NCBI RefSeq assembly: GCF_900186585.1
Contig: NZ_FYDD01000004.1
Location: forward strand, 124,001 to 188,000
Length of the DNA stretch: 64,000 bases
From: Massiliimalia timonensis
GTDB lineage: Bacteria > Bacillota > Clostridia > Oscillospirales > Ruminococcaceae
Reading direction: 5' to 3'
This document shows, in pieces, positions 8,612-16,400 of this stretch; within the stretch, counting starts at the first letter, position 1, and every line of letters starts with the position of its first letter. The notes under the pieces are model-generated. The model worked only from the letters and a program-made list of their open reading frames with translations, did not search any database and was not told the origin of the DNA. The position numbers and the translations under genes are program-made.

Positions 8612-9307
8612 TTAGACACCATATTTACCAGTATTGATTTTCACACCAGGACCCATAGTAGAAGTCACAACGCAGGATTTCAGATACTGGCCTTTTGCTG
8701 CCGCCGGTTTTGCCTTTACGATAGCACCCATCAGTGCTTCCAGGTTTTCTTCCAGTTTATCAGAGCCGAAAGAAGCTTTTCCGATCGGGCAGTGGATAAT
8801 ATTAGTTTTGTCCAGACGGTATTCGATCTTACCAGCCTTTGCTTCGGTAACTGCTTTTGCCACATCCAGGGTAACAGTACCAGCTTTTGGAGAAGGCATT
8901 AAGCCGCGCGGACCCAACACTTTACCCAAACGGCCAACAACACCCATCATATCCGGGGTTGCGATTACAACGTCAAATTCCATCCAGCCTTCGCTCTGGA
9001 TCTTCTGAACATATTCGTCAGACCCAGCATAATCGGCGCCAGCTTCCAATGCCTTATCCACATTGTCGCCTTTGCAGATTGCGAGAACTCTTACATTTTT
9101 ACCGGTCCCGTTCGGCAGAACAACCGCGCCGCGGACCTGCTGATCAGCGTGACGAGAGTCAACGCCCAAGCGAACGTGCAATTCGATCGTTTCGTCAAAT
9201 TTCGCTTTTGCCGCGCCAACTGTCAAATCCAACGCTTCTTTTACGTCATACAGTTTTGCGCGTTCGATCGTTTTCGCACTGTCAGTATACTTTTTACCGT
9301 GTTTCAT
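8612..9307 (-). CDS. rplA: 50S ribosomal protein L1
   Basis: 231 residues, normal length. Family features include [38 protein letters not shown], the [20 protein letters not shown] segment, and the C-terminal [13 protein letters not shown]1 binds the 23S rRNA stalk and, in many bacteria, its own mRNA to repress the rplK-rplA operon. Candidate binding hairpins precede both rplK and rplA here. GGGAGGAA lies before the ATG. Confidence 0.98.
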   Translation of the reverse strand: MKHGKKYTDSAKTIERAKLYDVKEALDLTVGAAKAKFDETIELHVRLGVDSRHADQQVRGAVVLPNGTGKNVRVLAICKGDNVDKALEAGADYAGSDEYVQKIQSEGWMEFDVVIATPDMMGVVGRLGKVLGPRGLMPSPKAGTVTLDVAKAVTEAKAGKIEYRLDKTNIIHCPIGKASFGSDKLEENLEALMGAIVKAKPAAAKGQYLKSCVVTSTMGPGVKINTGKYGV

Positions 9308-9326
9308 TCACATTTCCTCCCTAAAA

Positions 9327-9354
9327 GTGGTATATAGCGGATTTTTCCTCCCAC
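9327..9354 (-). promoter_or_regulatory. Hairpin ahead of rplA, candidate L1-binding site
   Basis: On the minus strand GTGG-GA-GGA, loop AAAAA, TCC-GCTATATA-CCAC: two short stems around an asymmetric loop. The same layout and the conserved GCyATnTA strand recur ahead of rplK (9810-9854). L1 control of this operon is known in other bacteria; the assignment here is inferred. Confidence 0.45.
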
Positions 9355-9362
9355 CAGGGTAA

Positions 9363-9788
9363 TTAATCGACTACTTCGATACCCATGGAACGAGCTGTAC
9401 CAGCGATCATGCTCATCGCAGTTTCGATGTTAGCAGCGTTTAAGTCAGGCATCTTGGTTTCCGCGATTTTCTGTACCTGCTCCCTGGTAATTTTTGCTAC
9501 CTTTGTTTTGTTCGGAACACCCGAACCGCTTTCGATGCCGCAGGCCTTTTTAATCAAAACAGCTGCCGGCGGAGTTTTGGTAACAAACGTAAAGGAGCGG
9601 TCTGCGTAAACTGTGATTACTACCGGAATGATCAATCCAATATCGTTTTTCGTGCGCTCATTAAATTCCTTTGTAAATGCCATAATGTTGACACCGTGCT
9701 GACCTAATGCAGGACCAACCGGTGGTGCCGGAGTAGCTTTGCCGGCAGGAATCTGAAGCTTGATGTAGCCTGCTACTTTCTGAGCCAT
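9363..9788 (-). CDS. rplK: 50S ribosomal protein L11
   Basis: 141 residues from the ATG preceded by GGAGGTGC; an upstream in-frame start at 9803 would lie on top of this site. L11 features include [52 protein letters not shown] and the C-terminal [11 protein letters not shown]11 forms part of the GTPase-associated centre. It begins the rplK-rplA pair in the nusG-rplK-rplA order normal for bacteria. Confidence 0.98.
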   Translation of the reverse strand: MAQKVAGYIKLQIPAGKATPAPPVGPALGQHGVNIMAFTKEFNERTKNDIGLIIPVVITVYADRSFTFVTKTPPAAVLIKKACGIESGSGVPNKTKVAKITREQVQKIAETKMPDLNAANIETAMSMIAGTARSMGIEVVD

Positions 9789-9809
9789 AATTTGCACCTC
9801 CAAAAATTC

Positions 9810-9854
9810 GTGGTAAATGGCGGAACAGTGTTTTCAGATTTCTGTTCCTCCCAC
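9810..9854 (-). promoter_or_regulatory. Hairpin ahead of rplK, candidate L1-binding site
   Basis: On the minus strand GTGG-GA-GGAACAG ... CTGTTCC-GCCATTTA-CCAC. It shares stems and internal-loop sequence with the hairpin ahead of rplA, but has a longer upper stem. Probably the operator for L1 feedback; inferred from position and duplication. Confidence 0.45.
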
Positions 9855-9891
9855 AAGCGTTTTATTCTATCACTCCATAAAATGAAAACGC

Positions 9892-10410
9892 CTACACCTT
9901 TTTGACCTGGTTCAGTTCCAGATCGACAGGGGTTTCCCGCCCGAACATTGATACTGTCACCGCAACGCGGTTGTTTTCAATGTCGATTTCATTGATAATG
10001 CCGCCAAAGCCTTCCAAAGGACCGGCCACCACGTTGACGCTGTCGCCAACCTCGTAGTCTACTTCGACCTGAACGGTTTCCACACCCAGCGCCTTTACCT
10101 CTGCTTCCGTAAGCGGGACAGGCTTGGTAGAGGTACCGACAAAACCGGTCACCCCTCTAATATTCCGTACAACATACCAAGAATCATCGGTCAGGATCAT
10201 TTTCACGAGCACATAACCCGGAAAAATCTTGCGTTCAATATCACGCGTTTTGTTGTCTTTTACTTCCACAACTTTTTCAGTAGGAACTTTGACCTCATAA
10301 ATCAAATCCTGCAGACTGCGGTTTTCGACAACTTTTTCTATGTTTTGCGCCACTTTATTCTCATATCCGGAATAGGTGTGCACAACATACCATTTTGCAG
10401 TTTCTGACAT
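9892..10410 (-). CDS. nusG: Transcription termination/antitermination factor NusG
   Basis: 172 residues from the ATG preceded by GGAGGGAC. The N-terminal NGN domain begins WYVVHTYSGYENKVAQNIE and includes FPGYVLVKMILTDDSWYVVRN and RGVTGFVG. The C-terminal KOW domain carries VNVVAGPLEGFGGIINEID. NusG binds RNA polymerase and links it to Rho or ribosomes. It follows secE after 64 bases in the conserved secE-nusG order. Confidence 0.98.
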   Translation of the reverse strand: MSETAKWYVVHTYSGYENKVAQNIEKVVENRSLQDLIYEVKVPTEKVVEVKDNKTRDIERKIFPGYVLVKMILTDDSWYVVRNIRGVTGFVGTSTKPVPLTEAEVKALGVETVQVEVDYEVGDSVNVVAGPLEGFGGIINEIDIENNRVAVTVSMFGRETPVDLELNQVKKV

Positions 10411-10474
10411 CGTATCAGTCCCTCCAGTTTCAACTTGTTTCGGTAAATTCGTTTGCTTGTCCGGTTTGGAACGG

Positions 10475-10714
10475 TTAAGAACCAAATACCAAATGGACGA
10501 TCAGCCCCAGAATTCCATCGACGATCCAAAGGAAAACTGCGGCAACTGCCATAAAGCCCAAAACGACCAACGTATGGTTTTTCACCTGTTTTTTGTTGGG
10601 CCAAACGACTTTCTTCACTTCGCTCTTAAGGTCTTTGAAGAAGCGGGAAAAACGGCCGAAACCTTTTTTTTCTTTTTTCGGCTTTGCTTTGACAGCGGCT
10701 GCGTCTTTTGCCAT
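10475..10714 (-). CDS. secE: Preprotein translocase subunit SecE
   Basis: 79 residues. A basic N-terminus (KAKPKKEKKGFGRF) is followed by the conserved cytoplasmic helix FFKDLKSEVKKVVWPNKKQ and one transmembrane helix, the usual short Gram-positive form. SecE clamps SecY in the membrane translocon. It is encoded between rpmG and nusG as in most Firmicutes. Confidence 0.97.
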   Translation of the reverse strand: MAKDAAAVKAKPKKEKKGFGRFSRFFKDLKSEVKKVVWPNKKQVKNHTLVVLGFMAVAAVFLWIVDGILGLIVHLVFGS

Positions 10715-10732
10715 TTTCCAACCACCTTCCTA

Positions 10733-10882
10733 CTACTTGGTTTCCCGGTGAGCAGTGTGTTTCCTGCAGAATCGGCAATACTTGTTCATTTCGAGCCTGT
10801 CAGGATCGTTTTTCTTGTTTTTTGTTGTGTTGTAATTACGCTGTTTGCATTCTGTGCAAGCTAATGTAACTTTAACCCTCAT
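10733..10882 (-). CDS. rpmG: 50S ribosomal protein L33
   Basis: 49 residues translated directly from the minus strand: begins [17 protein letters not shown] and ends KHTAHRETK. The four cysteines (CTEC and CRFC) form the zinc-binding form of L33. GGAGGTG lies eight bases before the ATG. It leads the rpmG-secE-nusG-rplK-rplA cluster, 18 bases before secE. Its short length makes it easy to overlook. Confidence 0.96.
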   Translation of the reverse strand: MRVKVTLACTECKQRNYNTTKNKKNDPDRLEMNKYCRFCRKHTAHRETK

Positions 10883-11033
10883 TTCGGCACCTCCTGCTAA
10901 ATCGGATTTTTTTTGCCTCCCTCAAGGACTGTTTTTGATTTCCGGTTTATTTTTGCGCACTTTATGTCGATCACCGCAGTGTGAATTTTTAAAAATGCGC
11001 ACAAAAAAATAAACCTTCTTTGAGGTAATATTT

Positions 11034-11063
11034 ATCATAGCACAACCCACAAGGGTTTGTCAA
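11034..11063 (-). promoter_or_regulatory. Promoter of the rpmG-secE-nusG-rplKA cluster
   Basis: TTGACA (11063-11058) and TATGAT (11039-11034) on the minus strand, 18-base spacer. The resulting leader of about 145 bases before rpmG (10883-11027) shows no motif I recognise. Confidence 0.85.
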
Positions 11064-11166
11064 CCGAATATGCCGTTTAAAACCGCTTTTTTTCCTGCTT
11101 TTGTACATCTGTACAATCCATCTATCTTTCCTGACCGGGATATATGAGATTTTGTATAACTTCTTC

Positions 11167-11195
11167 TTGACATCGCCACCGAAAAATTATACAAT
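11167..11195 (+). promoter_or_regulatory. Promoter of rny
   Basis: TTGACA (11167-11172) and TACAAT (11190-11195) with a 17-base spacer, about 95 bases before the start. It diverges from the rpmG promoter. Confidence 0.75.
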
Positions 11196-11290
11196 AAATA
11201 ATGATAATGTATTAAATGCTTAAAGTTGCGAATTGATAGATGGAAGAAAAAGGGCATCTTGAAAATTGAACACAGGAGGTAATGAAACAA

Positions 11291-12856
11291 ATGACAACCA
11301 CAATGGTAATCCTGTTGTGTCTGGCGTCATTTGTCGTTTCCGGTATTATCTTTGCTGTCATTGCTTTTCGGGTGGGGATCTCCCACCGAAAAAAAATAGC
11401 GGAGGCAGAAATTGGAAGTGCGGAGGCGGAAGCCCAGCGTATTTTAACGGACGCAGACAAAGACGCTGCGACCCGGAGAAAAGAAGCGCTGTTAGAAGCT
11501 AAGGACGAGATCCACAAGCTTCGTTCGGAGGCTGACCGCGATATCAAGGAACGGCGAAATGAAGTATCCAGACAGGAACGTCGGATTATGCAAAAAGAAG
11601 AGTCCCTCGATAAAAAGATGGACAGTTTAGAGAAAAAAGAAGAAAAACTAAACGACAAATTAAAACAAGCAGACCAAAAATTAGAAGAAGCCGAAATTAT
11701 CAAACGCAGCCAGATCGACAATCTGGAGCGGATCTCCGGCCTGACGGCAGAAGAAGCAAAGGCACAATTACTGGCTTCTCTGGAAGACGATCTGGTGTAT
11801 GAAAAGGCTCAGAAAATCACCGCCTATGAACAACAGATCAAAAATGAATGCGAAGACAAGGCAAAAGAACTGATTTCCCTTGCTATCTCCAAGCTGGCTG
11901 CAGAACAGGTTTCTGAAGCCACTGTCTCTGTTGTGGCGCTGCCAAACGATGAAATGAAAGGACGCATCATCGGAAGAGAAGGCCGCAACATTCGTGCGAT
12001 TGAAACATTGACAGGTGTCGACCTCATTATCGACGACACACCTGAAGCGATAACATTATCATGCTTTGACCCTGTTAGACGGGAACTTGCCCGCCTAACC
12101 CTTGAAAAACTGATTTCAGACGGACGGATCCATCCGTCACGAATCGAAGAAACGGTGGAAAAATCCCGCCGTGAAATCGAACATAAAATCAAAACGGAAG
12201 GGGAACGCGCGATCTTGGAAACGAACGTTCATGGCGTTCATTACGAAATCGTCAAGCTCCTTGGCCGTCTCACCTATCGGACCAGCTATTGCCAGAACGT
12301 GCTCAACCACTCCATTGAGGTGGCGCACCTTGCCGGCATTATGGCTTCCGAATTGGGAGTAGACGCAACCACAGCACGCCGCGCAGGCCTGCTGCACGAC
12401 ATTGGAAAAGCCCTCAATCACGAGATCGAAGGTTCTCATGTCCAGATCGGCGTCGATGTATGTCGGAAATTTAAGGAAAGTCCAGCAGTACTTCACGCAA
12501 TTGAGGCGCACCACAATGACGTGGAACCGAAGACCGTGATCGCCTGTTTGGTACAGGCGGCTGACGCAATTTCAGCAGCCCGTCCGGCGGCAAGAAGAGA
12601 AAATCTGGAAAGCTTTATCAAGCGGCTGGAAAAACTGGAAGAAATCGCAAACTCCTTTGACGGAGTTGAAAAATCCTTTGCGATTCAGGCTGGCCGTGAA
12701 GTCCGTGTTATGATCAAGCCGGAAGTTATCAAAGACGACAAAATGGTTTTGGTCGCCCGCGATATTGTAAAGCGAATTGAAAACGAACTCAATTACCCGG
12801 GCCAGATCAAGGTCAACTTGATCCGTGAAAGCCGTGCAATTGAATTTGCCAAATAA
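11291..12856 (+). CDS. rny: Ribonuclease Y
   Basis: 521 residues. Order of parts: N-terminal membrane helix (about 1-25), long charged coiled coil (30-190), KH domain with [15 protein letters not shown] (about 215-275), and HD domain with the metal pair His369-Asp370 in [12 protein letters not shown]. RNase Y starts mRNA decay at the membrane. I use the ATG at 11291, 11 bases after AGGAGG; the ATG at 11282 is only two bases from it. It is a single-gene unit with its own promoter and terminator. Confidence 0.97.
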   Translation: MTTTMVILLCLASFVVSGIIFAVIAFRVGISHRKKIAEAEIGSAEAEAQRILTDADKDAATRRKEALLEAKDEIHKLRSEADRDIKERRNEVSRQERRIMQKEESLDKKMDSLEKKEEKLNDKLKQADQKLEEAEIIKRSQIDNLERISGLTAEEAKAQLLASLEDDLVYEKAQKITAYEQQIKNECEDKAKELISLAISKLAAEQVSEATVSVVALPNDEMKGRIIGREGRNIRAIETLTGVDLIIDDTPEAITLSCFDPVRRELARLTLEKLISDGRIHPSRIEETVEKSRREIEHKIKTEGERAILETNVHGVHYEIVKLLGRLTYRTSYCQNVLNHSIEVAHLAGIMASELGVDATTARRAGLLHDIGKALNHEIEGSHVQIGVDVCRKFKESPAVLHAIEAHHNDVEPKTVIACLVQAADAISAARPAARRENLESFIKRLEKLEEIANSFDGVEKSFAIQAGREVRVMIKPEVIKDDKMVLVARDIVKRIENELNYPGQIKVNLIRESRAIEFAK

Positions 12857-12890
12857 AAAAGGATGGTGCTTAAAGCACCATCCTTTTTTA
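12855..12890 (+). terminator. Terminator of rny
   Basis: Hairpin AAAAGGATGGTGCTT / AAGCACCATCCTTTTTT immediately after the rny stop codon. Confidence 0.92.
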
Positions 12891-12984
12891 TTTTAGAATC
12901 GGCGATATACAATTTGATATAAATATTATATTAATTTTTAATGGTAATATTCTGGTAAAATTTTGCAAATATTGGAATTGGTTG

Positions 12985-13013
12985 TTGACTTTTATTGGAA
13001 AATATGTTAACGT
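12985..13013 (+). promoter_or_regulatory. Promoter ahead of the c-di-GMP riboswitch
   Basis: TTGACT (12985-12990) and TAACGT (13008-13013), 17-base spacer, about 20 bases before the aptamer. The upstream region from 12891 is AT-rich with nothing else recognised. Confidence 0.55.
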
Positions 13014-13031
13014 AATAATGAATTAAATAAT

Positions 13032-13101
13032 TAGCAAACCCGGTGAAAACCGGTGGCGCAAAGCTATAGGGTCTTCGTCTTCTGACATGACAGCCAGTTG
13101 C
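13032..13101 (+). promoter_or_regulatory. c-di-GMP riboswitch aptamer (GEMM-I type)
   Basis: The order of elements fits GEMM-I. P1 strand GCAA starts GCAAACC (13034). A stem CCGGT closed by a GAAA tetraloop follows, then the highly conserved GCGCAAAGC, CTATAGGG, a variable hairpin, and GACAGCCAGTTGC, whose TTGC closes P1 at 13101. The GNRA loop and receptor arrangement is as in the known structure. Downstream are two terminator hairpins and, first in the transcript, a small gene and a GGDEF/EAL protein. Confidence 0.88.
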
Positions 13102-13108
13102 AGCAATC

Positions 13109-13131
13109 AAACACAAGCTTTTGTGTTTTTT
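13109..13131 (+). terminator. First terminator-like hairpin after the riboswitch
   Basis: AAACACAA-GCTT-TTGTGTTT followed by TTTG. Eight A/U-rich pairs and a T tract; weaker than the next hairpin. It may be an alternative fold of the expression platform. Confidence 0.5.
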
Positions 13132-13142
13132 GTTTACAATTT

Positions 13143-13173
13143 GCCTGCAGCTTTTCGTCTGCAGGCTTTTTAT
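13143..13173 (+). terminator. Riboswitch expression-platform terminator
   Basis: GCCTGCAG / CTGCAGGC stem with an eight-base loop, followed by TTTTTATTT. It lies between the aptamer and the first gene, so read-through is needed for expression. Confidence 0.8.
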
Positions 13174-13207
13174 TTGCAAAATATGAACGAGACTTGGGGT
13201 ATTGATC

Positions 13208-13429
13208 ATGTATCAGACAACAATCGGTATGTACTCTATAGAGGGCAAGAACTATACGTCTTTTGGCATTCGCTGCGATGCGGTTTCGATCGAAGATATT
13301 TCTCCAGACAAACGAGCAGTTGACTCTCTGGTGGCATTGTGTAATTCCGAAGAACTGGAGCCGATCCACCTTTATGATATTGTAGAGGATTTTTTAACCA
13401 GTAACCAGATTCCACTGCAAACCGTATAA
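13208..13429 (+). CDS. Small protein (DUF6514-like) of the c-di-GMP locus
   Basis: 73 residues from the ATG at 13208; a TTG two codons earlier is possible. Visible pattern: YTSFGIRCDAVSIEDISPDK, then LVALCNSEELEPIHLYDIVE and a short tail. It recalls the small clostridial DUF6514 family, but I am not certain. No membrane segment or zinc motif. It lies between the riboswitch terminator and the large GGDEF/EAL gene (18 bases apart), so it shares c-di-GMP control. Function unknown. Confidence 0.7.
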   Translation: MYQTTIGMYSIEGKNYTSFGIRCDAVSIEDISPDKRAVDSLVALCNSEELEPIHLYDIVEDFLTSNQIPLQTV

Positions 13430-13447
13430 TGATCGGAGGAGCATGAT

Positions 13448-16400
13448 ATGGCAGATATATTGACAGAACGGCAATCAAGGGCTTTTTCTAGATTAAAGGC
13501 GATGATGCATACCTATCTGGTTGAACGGGATGTGGAAAAGACACTTTCTTTTTACACAGAGGATATACAGAGCATTGGGACAGGCGCCCAAGAAGTAGCT
13601 TTAAATAAATCTGAACTCAGAAAACTGATTGAAGATGAAATCAAACAGGATCCTATTCCTTTCCAGATCGCCTTTAAACAAGTCGTTGCGTCAGAGCATA
13701 CAGACATTTCTCTTTATGCAGTGGTCCAGGTAAAAAAGCAATTATCTGGTGGTATCCCGATCCAGGTGGAAATGCGGCAAAGCGCCATGCTTTGTGAGGT
13801 GGAGGGCACGTTTTATATCAAAGCTGTCCACGTTTCTTTTCCTGCTGCACAGCAAACAGAGGAGGAATTCTTTCCGATTATTTTTGGGGAGCAGCTCCTC
13901 AGCCAGCAGGCATCCAAAATTGATAGAAAGCTGCTCCAGCTTGTCGGCGAGGCTTTGCCGGGCGGTATTATGGGGGGATACTGCGAACCTGATTTCCCTC
14001 TCTATTTTATCAACGACCGGATGCTGGAATACCTTGGCTACCCTACATACGACGCTTTTGTCGAGTCGGTCGATGGACTTGTCATCAACTGCATCTATCC
14101 CAGCGACCGGGAACATGTCATTCAAACTGTTTTCAACGCTTTCCAAACCGGAGATACCTATACGGTTACCTACCGTATGTTTAAAGCCGACGGGGGCTTT
14201 GTATGGGTATACGACAAAGGCCGAAAGATCACTGTAGAGGATGGGCGTGAAGTGATCATCAGCGTATGCTTCGATGTCACTGCCCAGGTTGAGGCGGAAA
14301 ATGAGCTTTCCTTCATCGCGCAAAGCCAGATCGGCGGGCTTTTCAAAGCGCGGATAGACGAGGGATTCACCATTCTTTACGCCAATGAATGCTATTACCA
14401 GATCCACGGATATACCCAGCAGGAAATACAGGACAAGCTGCAAAATCATGCCGTACATCTTGTTTATCCCGAAGATCTTCCAGAGGTTTCTCAAAAAATT
14501 GAAAAGGCGATCCAGCAGGGACAAACCTCTCTTTGTCTGGAATACCGTATCATTCGCGGGAACGGGCAGCTGGCATGGATTCACGCCAGTGCTGGGCTTA
14601 CCCATACCAATGAGGGGATGATCCTCAGTGGTATGGTGATCAATATTGATGAACGCAAGCATTTTGAACAGCAGCTGCAATGGAGCGAATCCCGTTTCCA
14701 GATCGCGATTGAACAAACTAAAATCAATGTATGGGAATATGATCTGAAAACAAGATGCATTATCCAAACAGACAAATCACATCAGGTTTTTGGCGGGGAA
14801 AAAACGATCCGCAATGTCCCCGACAGCCTGATCCAAAGCGAGAGTATCCATCCGGACGACGCGCAAAAATATCTGGATCTATATGAACAGCTATACCAAG
14901 GTGCTGCCACAGCACAGGCTGTTGTACGGATTTTGGCAACCGACGGGAAATACTATTGGGAAAAAATAAACTATACCAATATCTTTGACCCGGATGGAAG
15001 GCCGGTACGTGCCGTTGCCGTGTCGGAGGATATCACTGCTCAAAAAGAAGCCGAACAGCGTTTTTTTCAGGAGGAGCATTTGTTGGAAATGCTTTCTGCC
15101 GACGTGCTGATCTCCGCAAAAATCAATCTTACACAAAATAAGGTGCTCCGCATCTGGAGCGAAAACTACCAGCCAAATTCTTTTCAGGATCTGGTAACCT
15201 ATGACCAGCTATACCGCGAGATTTTGGCCTGTATCGCCAACAAGGGAGATCAAAAGCGTTTTGAAGAGACCTTTTCTATTGAGGCGCTTGAACAGGCTAT
15301 CTCAGAAAATCGCCAAACTCTCCACCACGAATACCGCTGTACCACTGCAAACGGAAAGATCATCTGGTGCTCGTTCCATTTGGCTATCTTATGCGATCCT
15401 GAATCGTCTGAGCTTTACGCGTTATGTTATGTACGGGACATTAACGAGCGAAAGAAGACTGAGTTAGCTTTGCGTGAACGTGCGGAACGGGATGCCCTGA
15501 CCGGACTTTATAACCGGCAGACGGCAGAATCCATGATCGGGCAGCTGCTTTCCCAGAATCAGGAACAAAAAGGCCTCTGCGCATTTTTTATCATTGATAT
15601 GGACGATTTTAAACAGATCAATGATAAATATGGGCACCATATCGGGGATAAGCTCTTAGAGGAGATCGGCCGGATCCTGCGTGTGGAATCTGATGGAAAC
15701 AGTATTGCCGGACGTTTCGGCGGAGATGAGTTCATCCTTTTCTTTGAACAGATCCCCAACCGTAAAACAGCAACGGAAGCGGCGGAAAAGGTCTGCCGGA
15801 AACTAAACATCAGTTTTTCCGTTGGCAATGAGCCCCTGTGCACTTCTGCTTCTGTTGGTGTCGTTATTTCCGAAATAAAGGGCACCAGTTTCCAAAAGCT
15901 GTTCCAGCAGGCGGATTCCGCACTTTATGATGCTAAATTTCAAGGAAAGGCGCAGTTCACTTGTTTTAACGGTCATTCCCAGACGCATACCATGGGGATG
16001 CTTTACGATGGATGTATCGCCAAGCGTCATCTGGGCGCCGAGTGCATGATGGATGAGCTAGATGACGCGATCTTTGTCATTGATGAAATAAACCACAGTA
16101 TTTTGTTTATGAATGAAAGCGCTCAAAGGGAATTTGATCTGGAAGACTACCATGGCAGAAAATGCTACGAGGTCCTACAGGGTTTTTCCCAACCATGTGT
16201 ATTCTGCCAAAACCATCTTCCTGAGGAACAAGGGTTCAAAACCTGGGAAAACCTAAACTCCCGGCTGCATAAGCGTTTTATGATTCGGGATAAAATCATC
16301 CATTGGGATGGCGCCCGTGCGCGACTGGAGATTTTTACTGATCTGACTAAGCACGAAGCCCAATTAAATTCCAAGGTTCTGGCGGAACACGTTCTGTTAG

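Noticed and set aside
13742-14767. Long open frame (341 codons) on the minus strand inside the GGDEF/EAL gene
   Set aside because: No ribosome site or family pattern; it mirrors a strongly supported coding region on the plus strand.
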